A DNA stretch of 64,000 bases from CAVONB01 sp963697205 (GTDB lineage Bacteria > Pseudomonadota > Alphaproteobacteria > Rhizobiales > Hyphomicrobiaceae), in contig CAVONB010000016.1 in the NCBI GenBank assembly GCA_963697205.1, forward strand, positions 62,001 through 126,000, in the 5' to 3' direction. Shown here piece by piece: positions 27,152-34,936 of this stretch. The notes under the pieces were generated by a model, which saw nothing but the letters and a program-made list of their open reading frames with translations, searched no databases and had not been told where the DNA came from. The translations under genes were made by a program, and so were the position numbers. Within the stretch, counting starts at the first letter, position 1; the number at the start of each line of letters is the position of its first letter.

Positions 27152-27801
27152 CAGCCCGCAGCCTTTTCGTGCAGGCTACCGGCGACGGCCGACCAGATCG
27201 CTGCGGCCACGGTGTCCTCGTCCTGGGTGCCGTCGACGACGACGCAGCGGCGCGGCTGGGCGCGTGCGATCGCCAGGAAGCCTGCGCGCAGCTGCTGATG
27301 GAAAGCGAGTTCGCGGCTTTCGTAGGGATCGGTTTCGGCGTCGGGGGCTGCGCGACGGCGCGCCCTTGCGAGCCCGATCTCGGGGGGCACGTCAACGATC
27401 ACGGTCAGGTCGGGCGTGGTCGGGGCGACGACGATGGCCTCCAGGGTCTCCAGCGTGGTTTCGGGCAGGCGGCCGGCGACACCCTGATAGACGCGCGTGG
27501 AATCGGAGAAGCGGTCGCAGATGACCCAGCGTCCGGCGGCCAGCGCGGGGCGGATCCGGGCGGAGAGGTGGTCGGCGCGCGCGGCGTAGAACAAGAGCGC
27601 TTCCGACAGAGGTGCATGGGCGGGCAACCGGCCGCCGAGAATGACGTCGCGCAGCGCCTCGGCAAATGGGGAGCCGCCGGGCTCGCGCGTGGACAGGACG
27701 TCGTGGCCGGCCTCGGTCAGCCGGGCGGCAAGGCGTCTGGCCTGGGTCGACTTGCCCGAGCCCTCGCCGCCTTCGAAGGTGATGAAGCGTCCTGTCGTCA
27801 T
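27151..27801 (-). CDS. tmk: Thymidylate kinase
   Basis: 216 residues. P-loop FEGGEGSGKSTQ lies at residues 9-20, followed by the DR motif VICDRFSDSTRVYQG and the Mg-binding VIVDVPPEIGLARARRR. It phosphorylates dTMP to dTDP. It is the first gene of the leftward tmk-holB-metG-tatD-MBL block. The D-alanyl-D-alanine carboxypeptidase gene that usually precedes tmk in Rhizobiaceae is missing, replaced by the divergent DUF6455 gene. Confidence 0.96.
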   Translation of the reverse strand: MTTGRFITFEGGEGSGKSTQARRLAARLTEAGHDVLSTREPGGSPFAEALRDVILGGRLPAHAPLSEALLFYAARADHLSARIRPALAAGRWVICDRFSDSTRVYQGVAGRLPETTLETLEAIVVAPTTPDLTVIVDVPPEIGLARARRRAAPDAETDPYESRELAFHQQLRAGFLAIARAQPRRCVVVDGTQDEDTVAAAIWSAVAGSLHEKAAG

Positions 27802-27875
27802 GCGCGAGCGTTGCCGTGTGGACCCGGCCGCGTCAACCCCGTCGGCGGGGTGGCGGGTGCCGCGCTGTTGATCGC

Positions 27876-27889
27876 TTGATCATCATCAA
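27876..27889. promoter_or_regulatory. FNR/FixK-type binding site upstream of DUF6455
   Basis: TTGAT-N4-ATCAA with CATC as the spacer is a perfect match to the FNR/Anr/FixK consensus. The centre is at 27882.5. A class II site centred at -41.5 predicts transcription start at 27924 and a -10 hexamer at 27912-27917, where CATACT is found. The leader would be about 46 nt with AGGAG at 27961-27965 or nearby. Site, -10 and gene are all in register, so oxygen- or redox-controlled expression is likely. Confidence 0.8.
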
Positions 27890-27969
27890 GGCGGGGGCTG
27901 CGCCACCGGGTCATACTCTGCGCAACGGGTGGCAGGGATGCGGTGCATCCAAATCGGCAGGAGATCGCC

Positions 27970-28227
27970 ATGAGATTGAGTTTTCTCGATCACCTGGAAA
28001 CACAAGCCGAGCGCATGACGGAGATGATGGACCGGCTCGAGGTCGACGTCGTCGCGCTGGCCAAGGCCCATCGCGGGTCGGAGCTGTCGCATGCGCGCAT
28101 GACCTGCCTGGGCTGCACGCGCGGCGAGGCTTGCCAGTCGTGGCTCGACGGACAAGCCGCAGCACCTGCGCCGCGCGCGTTCTGCCCGAACGCGGCACTT
28201 TTTGAGGGGTATGCGCGCATGGTGTGA
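27970..28227 (+). CDS. DUF6455 family small cysteine protein
   Basis: 85 residues starting at the ATG at 27970, with an AGGAG-type ribosome-binding site a few bases upstream. Helical N-terminus with two MD/ME-rich stretches, then four cysteines at 46, 49, 55 and 72 in the pattern MTCLGC...GEAC...FCPNAALF. This matches the DUF6455 family, common in Rhodobacterales and Hyphomicrobiales with unknown function. The cysteines could bind a metal or Fe-S cluster, consistent with the FNR-type promoter just upstream, but no ligand is proven. It is divergent from tmk and convergent with the aminotransferase. Confidence 0.8.
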   Translation: MRLSFLDHLETQAERMTEMMDRLEVDVVALAKAHRGSELSHARMTCLGCTRGEACQSWLDGQAAAPAPRAFCPNAALFEGYARMV

Positions 28228-28287
28228 GCCGGAGGCGCGTGAGTGGAGGCGCCTCTGGCCTTGCGGTGCTCCCGCCCCACGACCCGG

Positions 28288-28306
28288 CCGGGAGGACACC
28301 TCCCGG
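28288..28306. terminator. Possible hairpin between convergent genes
   Basis: CCGGGAGG-ACA-CCTCCCGG is a perfect 8-bp inverted repeat in the 128-bp gap between DUF6455 (+) and the aminotransferase (-). There is no T-run, so it is a weak terminator candidate at best. Confidence 0.35.
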
Positions 28307-28355
28307 ACCCATCGCCTTCTGGGACGCCTTCGGCCGCTCTCTCGTGCGCCGCCCC

Positions 28356-29684
28356 TTACGCCACCGCCTTTATGACCGTCGCCAGCTTGTCGCGGATGCG
28401 GCCGAAGTCGTCTGGCGTGGCGATCAACGGCGGGGCGACGATGATCGTGTCGCCGGTGATGCGCACGTAGAGATCATGGTCGTGGAAGGAGGACTCGATC
28501 GCGTTGTAGCCGCGCACGCCGCCCTTGCCCGGGATCGGGTCGAGGTCGATGCCGGCCATCACGCCGATGGGGCGGATGTCGGCGACGTTGGGCAGGCCCT
28601 TCAGGCTCATCATGGCGTCGGCGAACGGCTTCTCGTTCGCCTTGGCCTGCTCGAACAGTCCGTCGCGCTTGTAGATCTCGAGCGTGGCGAGACCGGCGGC
28701 GGCTGCGAGCGGATGGCCCGAGTAGGTGTAGCCGTGGAACAGCTCCGGCAGGTGCTCCTGGCCCTGCATGTGGGCCTCGTAGACGCCCTTTCGCACCATC
28801 ACGCCGGACATCGGTGCTGCGCCATTCGTCACGCCTTTGGCGAACGTAATCATGTCGGGGACGACGTTGTAGCGCTCGGCGGCGAAACCGTAGCCGAGAC
28901 GTCCGAAGCCGGTGATGACCTCGTCGAGGATCAACAGGATGCCGTGCGCTTCGGTGATCTGGCGCAGCTTCTCGATATAGCCCTTGGGCGGCGCGATGCA
29001 GCCGGTGGAACCGGCGACGGGCTCGACGATTACGGCGGCGATGGTCGAAGCGTCGTGCAGGCCGATCAGGCGCGTCATCTCATCGAGCGTCTCGATCCCC
29101 CAGTCGGGCTCGCCGACGGAGAATGCCTGCTTGGCCTTGTTGTAGGTCGTCGGCAGGTGGTCGACGCCGGTCAGCATGTTGCCGAACATCTTGCGGTTGT
29201 TGACCATGCCGCCGACGGAGATGCCGCCGAAGCCGACACCGTGATAGCCGCGCTCGCGGCCGATGAAGCGGGTGCGCCCGCCCTCGCCGCGCGCCTTGTG
29301 GTAGGCGAGCGCGACTTTCAGCGCGGTGTCGACGGCCTCGCTGCCGGAGTTGGCGAACAGCGCGTAGTCGAGGTCGCCCGGCGCCATCAGGGCGAGCTTG
29401 TTCGACAGTTCGAACACCTGGGGATGCGCATACTGGAAGGGCGGCGCGAAATCGAGCCGGGCGGCGGCCTCCTGAATCGCCTTGGTGATCTCCTCGCGAC
29501 CGTGGCCGGCGTTGACGCAGAACAGACCGGATGAGGCGTCGATGACCTCGCGGCCGTCCGGCGTGAGGTAGTTCAGGCCCTTGGCGCCCGAAATGAGGCG
29601 TGGACGCTTCTTGAAGGCGCGATTGGGGGTGAAGGGCAGCCAATAGCTCTCGAGCTCGTTGGGCTTCATGTCGAGCGGGGCCAT
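28356..29684 (-). CDS. Class III aminotransferase (omega-amino acid:pyruvate type)
   Basis: 442 residues of PLP-dependent class III aminotransferase. The PLP lysine is Lys283 in TFAKGVTNG. LILDEVITGFGRLG contains the PLP-binding Asp, ANSGSEAVDTALK is the phosphate-binding region, and YTYSGHPLAAAAGL is present. The N-terminal PNELESYWLPFTPNRAFKKRPRL resembles omega-amino acid:pyruvate aminotransferases acting on beta-alanine or polyamine-type amines. The ATG at 29684 has CAGGAG upstream. It is divergent from the TTT binding protein. Exact substrate is unknown. Confidence 0.93.
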   Translation of the reverse strand: MAPLDMKPNELESYWLPFTPNRAFKKRPRLISGAKGLNYLTPDGREVIDASSGLFCVNAGHGREEITKAIQEAAARLDFAPPFQYAHPQVFELSNKLALMAPGDLDYALFANSGSEAVDTALKVALAYHKARGEGGRTRFIGRERGYHGVGFGGISVGGMVNNRKMFGNMLTGVDHLPTTYNKAKQAFSVGEPDWGIETLDEMTRLIGLHDASTIAAVIVEPVAGSTGCIAPPKGYIEKLRQITEAHGILLILDEVITGFGRLGYGFAAERYNVVPDMITFAKGVTNGAAPMSGVMVRKGVYEAHMQGQEHLPELFHGYTYSGHPLAAAAGLATLEIYKRDGLFEQAKANEKPFADAMMSLKGLPNVADIRPIGVMAGIDLDPIPGKGGVRGYNAIESSFHDHDLYVRITGDTIIVAPPLIATPDDFGRIRDKLATVIKAVA

Positions 29685-29837
29685 GGTGTTCTCCTGGAAT
29701 GCGGGCGCGGTGCGCGGCCTGTGACGAAACTCGGGGCGGACACTAGCAGGGCGGTCGCTGGTGGTGAAGGGCGCGGTGGCGCGACTGTGCAATCCGCCCC
29801 GGGGCTCGGGCGATGCGGCCCGGGCGGGCCCCTCAGG

Positions 29838-29866
29838 TTGACAGGGGGGGATCGATACCGGATACC
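29838..29866 (+). promoter_or_regulatory. Candidate promoter with direct repeat upstream of TctC
   Basis: TTGACA at 29838-29843 and GATACC at 29861-29866 are separated by 17 bp. The -10 part is weak (three of six consensus bases). GATACC occurs twice in a row within the spacer and the -10 (GATACC-G-GATACC), which could be an operator. The start codon of the binding protein is at 29948. Confidence 0.4.
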
Positions 29867-29947
29867 CCCAAAGGCGGGTGGATAACCCGCGCACCTGCCA
29901 GGCGCGCGACAAGACGCACCGGCACGTTACTCACAAGGGAGAGTTCC

Positions 29948-31039
29948 ATGACGTATGCACGTTCCTTCGCCGCGGCTGCCGCGGCGTCGATCGCATTGGC
30001 CGGATTGGCGGCCGCGCCTGCCTCGGCGCAAGACTACTATGCCGGCAAGACGATCACGATCGTCGTGCCGTTCTCGCCGGGTGGCGCGACGTTCGTCTCC
30101 GCCAAGTTCCTCGAGCCGTTCATGCGCAAGCACATTCCGGGCAATCCGACGATCGATGTCGTCTCCAAGCCCGGCGGCGGCTCGATCCTCGGCGCCAACT
30201 GGTTCCAGCAGAACGCCAAGCCCGACGGCATGACGATCCTGTTCACGACGTCGTCGACGTCGAACCCGTTCGTTCTCGGCAAGAAAGAGGTCGCCTACGA
30301 CCTGGGGAATTTCCGCGTCGCCTACAGCCATCCCCTGAGTGCCGTCGCCTACGTTTCGCCCTCGACCGGCGTCAAGACGGCCGCCGATGTCAAGAAGCCT
30401 TCAAAGCCGCTGATCTACGGCGGCATCGCGGCAGCGGCGAGCGACCTGCCGGGCCTGCTGTCGTTTGAGGTGCTGGGGCTCGACATCAAGTCGGTGCTCG
30501 GCTTTCCCGGCCGGGGCCCGATCCGCCTTGCGTTCGAGCGGGGTGAGACCAACCTCGACTATCAGTTCACGCCGGTCTACCTGACCCAGGTGAAGTCGAT
30601 GGTGGCGGCCGGCAAGGCGACGCCGCTTTGGACCGGCGGCGCGGTGGCCGACGACGGGCGCCTGACGGCGCGTGACAGCCTCGCGCCCGAGCTGCCGTCC
30701 GTGTTCGAGGTCTACAAGTCGCTGAACGGCGGCAAGGAGCCGTCTGGTCCGGCGTGGGAAGCGTTCCAGGCGATCGCCTCGGTCGCTTATGCGTATGGCC
30801 TGACGGGCTACCTGCCAAAGGGCACGCCCGACAACGTGGTGGCGATCTTCGACAAGGCAGTGGCTGCGATCAACGCGGATCCGGAGTTCGTGAAAGCCAG
30901 CAAAGAGGTGACGAACGGCGCCAAGCTGGTGGCGGGCTCGGTCGCGGGCCCGCGGATCATGAAGGCGATCCAGCCGCCGGCGGAGGTGAAGTCCTACGTC
31001 ATCGACTTGCTGACGAAGAAGTACAACGTCAAGTTCTGA
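29948..31039 (+). CDS. Tripartite tricarboxylate transporter substrate-binding protein (TctC/Bug family)
   Basis: 363 residues with a signal peptide (to about residue 27, PASAQ) and the Bug-type binding fold. It starts YYAGKTITIVVPFSPGGATF, contains VVSKPGGGSILGANW (the carboxylate-binding loop) and the C-terminal NGAKLVAGS. Such proteins bind dicarboxylates, tricarboxylates or aromatic acids for a TTT importer. The TctA-TctB fusion follows after 109 bp and is the obvious partner, so this looks like one complete carboxylate uptake system. Confidence 0.9.
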   Translation: MTYARSFAAAAAASIALAGLAAAPASAQDYYAGKTITIVVPFSPGGATFVSAKFLEPFMRKHIPGNPTIDVVSKPGGGSILGANWFQQNAKPDGMTILFTTSSTSNPFVLGKKEVAYDLGNFRVAYSHPLSAVAYVSPSTGVKTAADVKKPSKPLIYGGIAAAASDLPGLLSFEVLGLDIKSVLGFPGRGPIRLAFERGETNLDYQFTPVYLTQVKSMVAAGKATPLWTGGAVADDGRLTARDSLAPELPSVFEVYKSLNGGKEPSGPAWEAFQAIASVAYAYGLTGYLPKGTPDNVVAIFDKAVAAINADPEFVKASKEVTNGAKLVAGSVAGPRIMKAIQPPAEVKSYVIDLLTKKYNVKF

Positions 31040-31148
31040 GACCGTCGGAACGCTGCGCGGCGGGCCGCTCGTGCCCGCCGCGTACTCTTTTGCCCAGCCC
31101 GTCGCGCACCTTACGCGGCGCGGTCATCCCGCATCGGCGCACCCTTTC

Positions 31149-33110
31149 ATGCTGCAACACGCTCTCGACGCCTTGTCGACGCTGCTCGATCCCTTGCGAC
31201 TGCTGGCGCTGTTCGCCGGCATGGCGGCGGGCATCGTATTCGGCATGCTGCCGGGTCTCGGGGGCGTGGCTGCGGTCTCGATCCTCCTGCCGTTCATCTA
31301 CCTGATGGACAACTATTCCGGACTGGCGCTGCTGCTGGGCGCGATCTCCGTCGTCTACACCGCCGACACCATCACCTCCGTGCTGATCGGTGCGCCGGGC
31401 TCGCCGGCGTCGGCGCCGACCGCGATCGAGGGTCATGCGCTGGCCAAGGAGGGGCAGGCCGCGCGCGCTCTCGGCGTCGGGTTCCTGGCGTCGATGGTCG
31501 GGGGCATCCTCGGCGCGCTGATCCTGCTCGTCGCGATCCCGGTGGCAGGCCCGATCGTGCTCATGCTGGGCACGCCGGAGCTCTTCATGTTCGCCATCGT
31601 CGGGCTCTACTACGCCGCCAGCATGGTGACCGGCGACCACATGAAGGGCCTGGGTGCTGCCTGCTTCGGTCTACTGCTCGGCGTGGTCGGGCCTGCGCCC
31701 GCTGCAGCTGACTTCCGCTACACTTTCGGCCAGGCCTATCTGCTCGACGGCTTCTCGCTGACCATCGTCGCGCTCGGATTGTTCGGCATCGCGGAGGTGA
31801 TCGCCATGCTGGCCGCGGGCGGCGGCATCTCGGCGGGGCGCTCGGTGCTGACCGAGTGGGGCAGCGGGTTCTCCGACGCGTGGCGGCACCGCTGGTTGAT
31901 CCTGCGCTCGTCGTTCATCGGGATTTTCGGCGGGTTCGTGCCGGCCGTCGGCGCGAGCGCGTCGACGTGGGTCGCCTATGCGCACGCCATGCGCTCGTCG
32001 AAGGACAAATCGCGCTTCGGCCGCGGCGAAATCCGCGGCATCGCGGCGGCCGAGGGCGCCAACAACGCAACCATCATCTCCGATCTCGTGCCGACGCTCC
32101 TGTTCAGTGTGCCGGGCGGGCCGGCGGCGGCCATCTTCCTGGGGGCGCTGTTCTCGTTCGGCTACTATCCGGGTCCGCGGATGGTGAACGAGAACCCGGA
32201 GTTGATGTTCGTCATCGTGTGGAGCGTCGCGCTCGCCTCGGTGATCGGCGCGGCCATCTGCTTTGCGATCACGCCACTGGTGGCGCGTCTGACCCAGATC
32301 CGGTTCGCGATCATCGCCGCGCCGCTGGTCCTCGTCATGTTCGTGGGCGCCTACCAGGCGACAGGCACCGTGGGCGACATTTTCATGCTGATGACGCTCG
32401 GGGCGATCGGCTGGATGATGAAGCATGCGGGATGGCCGCGCGCGCCAGTGCTCGTCGGTTTCGTGCTGGCCAAGCCGATGGAGCAATACTTCTGGCTGAC
32501 GATGCAGCTGCACGGGTGGTCGTGGCTTGCCCGGCCGGGCGTGGTCGTGATCGCGGCGCTGATCTTCGTTCCCCTCCTCATCGCTGCGTGGCGCGCCCTG
32601 CGTGCACGGCAAGCCGCGGCCGCGACCGCTATCGAGGAGGAGGCCCTCGTGACGCGGCTGCCGATCAGTCATGCCCCGCGGCCGGGGCTCGAATTGGTGC
32701 TGGCCGGCGGCGTCGTCATTGCCTTTGCCTACGCGATCTATGAGACGCTCGGGTTTGCGCCCGATGCCCAGCTGCTGCCGTCGGTTGCGATCTATCCTGG
32801 GCTTGCGTTTTCCGTGGCCGTACTCGGCGTCGCGATCTACCGAATGTCGGCCGGCACGGTCGCGCCGGCCGCTGAGCCGCTGGGCGAGACAAAATATCTG
32901 CTCGCGCTCGTTGTCTACGTCATCGCGGTGTGGGCCATCGGGTTCAACATCGCGACCGTTGCGCTGCTGGCGTGGATGCTATTGGCGTGTGCGCGCATGC
33001 ACGTGATCACCGCGTTGATCTATGGCGCGGTGGTGTTCGCTGGCGTGCACGGCCTCTTGCACTTGATGAAGTTGCAGCCGCCGACGGGTGCGCTGATCAA
33101 CCTCATCTGA
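31149..33110 (+). CDS. Fused TctA-TctB tripartite tricarboxylate transporter permease
   Basis: 653 residues. Residues 1 to about 500 are a TctA large permease with the signature GMLPGLGGVAAVSILLPF and TADTITSVLIGAPGSPASAPTAIEG, about twelve helices, and GASASTWVAYAHA. Residues about 510-653 add four more hydrophobic helices (YAIYETLGFAP to ALIYGAVVFAGVHGLLHLMKL), which match the small TctB subunit. Free-standing TctA is normally about 500 residues, so this is a natural fusion. With TctC upstream it forms a TTT transporter. The ATG at 31149 is chosen by homology to TctA starts. The gene is convergent with a secreted hydrolase, with 23 bp between. Confidence 0.88.
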   Translation: MLQHALDALSTLLDPLRLLALFAGMAAGIVFGMLPGLGGVAAVSILLPFIYLMDNYSGLALLLGAISVVYTADTITSVLIGAPGSPASAPTAIEGHALAKEGQAARALGVGFLASMVGGILGALILLVAIPVAGPIVLMLGTPELFMFAIVGLYYAASMVTGDHMKGLGAACFGLLLGVVGPAPAAADFRYTFGQAYLLDGFSLTIVALGLFGIAEVIAMLAAGGGISAGRSVLTEWGSGFSDAWRHRWLILRSSFIGIFGGFVPAVGASASTWVAYAHAMRSSKDKSRFGRGEIRGIAAAEGANNATIISDLVPTLLFSVPGGPAAAIFLGALFSFGYYPGPRMVNENPELMFVIVWSVALASVIGAAICFAITPLVARLTQIRFAIIAAPLVLVMFVGAYQATGTVGDIFMLMTLGAIGWMMKHAGWPRAPVLVGFVLAKPMEQYFWLTMQLHGWSWLARPGVVVIAALIFVPLLIAAWRALRARQAAAATAIEEEALVTRLPISHAPRPGLELVLAGGVVIAFAYAIYETLGFAPDAQLLPSVAIYPGLAFSVAVLGVAIYRMSAGTVAPAAEPLGETKYLLALVVYVIAVWAIGFNIATVALLAWMLLACARMHVITALIYGAVVFAGVHGLLHLMKLQPPTGALINLI

Positions 33111-33133
33111 CCGGGGCGGGGCCGGCCAACGCG

Positions 33134-33826
33134 TCAACGCGCGGCGAATCCGGCGACAGCTTCGACCACCTGACCGTCGATGCCGTTGAAGCCATGGTAA
33201 TGGCGGGCCCGGCAGGCGTTGCCGCGCGCGTTGCCGCCGGTCAGCCATACGGCGCTGGCCTTACCCTTCGACCAGGCGACGAACGGGGCGACACCTGCGG
33301 GCAACGTCTTCTTGCACTGATCGCTGCGGTGGTGCACGACGAGCGTCGGCGGCAGCCTGGCCGGGGAGCCGAGGATCCGGACGACATGGTCACCATCGCC
33401 CGACGCATCGGTGAGGAAGCCGGCGGTCAACACGAGGCGGGCGGGCCTGGCGCCGGCTGCGATGCCACGCGCGGCCCGCTGCGTGCCGCGGCTGGTGCCG
33501 ACGAGGGTGACGGAACCGAACTTACTCATGAACTGGACGGCGGCAGCGACGTTCACGCCGCCGTCGGGCACAAGGACGGCAAAGCCCTTGGCGGCGTAGG
33601 CGGCGCGCGTGCGCACAAGCTGGTTGCCCTGCTTGGCGATCGAGCCGTCGGCGCCGACGCCGATTTGTCCGTCGCCGCCAGCGAGGAGGATAATGGCGCC
33701 CTTGGCGGCATCCGGCGTCAGCAGGGCTGCGTTGACACCGCCCACCGAGACGCCGGTGGTCTTGGTGGCGGCAACGGCCGGAAGGGCGCCGGCGAGTACA
33801 AACAGAATGGTGGCAATGCGTTTCAT
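33134..33826 (-). CDS. Exported alpha/beta-hydrolase-like protein
   Basis: 230 residues with a signal peptide (LPAVAA near residue 20). The nucleophile elbow GTSRGTQ has Ser112; Asp169 (HHRSDQC) and His211 (HYHGFNG) are plausible for the rest of the triad. Gly-rich strands such as IILLAGGDGQIG precede it. A family was not recognised; it is short for the fold and cysteine-bearing (Cys171 and Cys205 could form a disulfide). The ATG at 33826 starts the signal peptide. It is convergent with the transporter fusion and divergent from the TauE gene, with an AT-rich region at about 33850-33900. Confidence 0.72.
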   Translation of the reverse strand: MKRIATILFVLAGALPAVAATKTTGVSVGGVNAALLTPDAAKGAIILLAGGDGQIGVGADGSIAKQGNQLVRTRAAYAAKGFAVLVPDGGVNVAAAVQFMSKFGSVTLVGTSRGTQRAARGIAAGARPARLVLTAGFLTDASGDGDHVVRILGSPARLPPTLVVHHRSDQCKKTLPAGVAPFVAWSKGKASAVWLTGGNARGNACRARHYHGFNGIDGQVVEAVAGFAAR

Positions 33827-34027
33827 CGAACGACTCCGATCACTGATATGCAATGTCCTCTATGCTTACGGTTATTTACTTTGTTTGTATACGCGCACGG
33901 AAGGGCTGCGTTGGCCCGCCGGGGCGCGCACCACGGGCAGCCGACTTGTCAGGTCGTTTATTGACGGTCACGGTGTCCGCCGACCGGCGAATCTCTCTCG
34001 GCTTCCTTCCACTTTCCGTTTCGCGAA

Positions 34028-34801
34028 ATGATCACGGATCCTTGGTTCTATCTGGCCGCGGCGCCGGCAATGCTGGCGGCGGGTCTCTCCAAGAGCGGCT
34101 TCCTGGCCGGTATCGGTGTCTTGTGCGTCCCGTTCATGGCGCTCGTGATCTCGCCGGTGCAGGCGGTAGGGATCCTGCTGCCGGTGCTGGTGGCCACCGA
34201 CGTCTATGCCGTCATCCGCTACTGGCGCCACAAGGAGCCGGTCAATTTTCGCATTCTGGTCGTGGCCGGGGCGATCGGGACGCTGCTGGGCTGGGCGACG
34301 GCGGCGCTGGTGTCGGAAGATCTGATCCGGCTGCTGGTCGGCATCGTCGGTTTCGTGTTCGGGATCGACTACTTCGTGAAGCTGCGGCCGCAGGGCACGG
34401 CGCCGGGGCCCAGCTGGCCGCGCGGTCTCTTCTGGGGCGGTCTGTCGGCCTATACGAGTTTCCTGTGCCAGGCCGGCGGTCCGATGCTGGTGATCTACCT
34501 CCTCGCCCAGCGCCTGCCGAGCCTGACCTACGCGGCGACGGCCTGCAGCTACATTGCCGTGTCCAACGTGTTCAAGGTGGTGCCCTACTATCTGCTGGGC
34601 CAGCTTTCGCGCGAGAACGTGCTGACGGCGCTCGCGCTGCTGCCGATGGCGTTCGCGGCCGTGTGGCTCGGCTCCTTTCTGCTTAGACGCGTCCCGGAGA
34701 AGCCGTTCTATGCGATCAGCTACGGGCTGCTGATCGTGATCTGCGCCAAGCTGATGTGGGACGGCAGCCGGGCGCTCGCGGCCGGCGCGGGCGGTTTTTG
34801 A
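34028..34801 (+). CDS. Sulfite exporter TauE/SafE family protein
   Basis: 257 residues with about eight hydrophobic helices and the TauE/SafE halves: SKSGFLAGIGVLCVPFMAL near the N-terminus and the second repeat GLSAYTSFLCQAGGPMLVIYLLAQ. Family members export sulfite, organosulfonates or acids; the substrate here is not predictable. It begins 201 bp from the divergent hydrolase. The C-terminus ends GAGGF directly before the tandem 14-bp repeat region. Confidence 0.88.
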   Translation: MITDPWFYLAAAPAMLAAGLSKSGFLAGIGVLCVPFMALVISPVQAVGILLPVLVATDVYAVIRYWRHKEPVNFRILVVAGAIGTLLGWATAALVSEDLIRLLVGIVGFVFGIDYFVKLRPQGTAPGPSWPRGLFWGGLSAYTSFLCQAGGPMLVIYLLAQRLPSLTYAATACSYIAVSNVFKVVPYYLLGQLSRENVLTALALLPMAFAAVWLGSFLLRRVPEKPFYAISYGLLIVICAKLMWDGSRALAAGAGGF

Positions 34802-34816
34802 ACTCTGGTCCGTGAC

Positions 34817-34866
34817 GGGACTGGAGGATCGGGACTGGAGGATCGGGACTTGAGGATCGGGACTGG
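34817..34866 (+). repeat. Tandem 14-bp repeat, 3.6 copies
   Basis: GGGACTGGAGGATC occurs at 34817-34830 and 34831-34844. A copy with one change (GGGACTTGAGGATC) is at 34845-34858 and a truncated copy at 34859-34866. It lies between the TauE stop and the frameshifted acyl-CoA synthetase, inside the leader of the latter. Function is unknown; it is too short to be CRISPR. Confidence 0.9.
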
Positions 34867-34936
34867 CCCGTTGCGGGTGGAGGACGGGGCGCGTAGCCTC
34901 GCCAGTGTGACGCCAGCGACCGCGAGAAGCCCGACC

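Noticed and set aside
34817..34866. CRISPR-like array
   Set aside because: The units are 14 bp with no spacers, so this is a simple tandem repeat.
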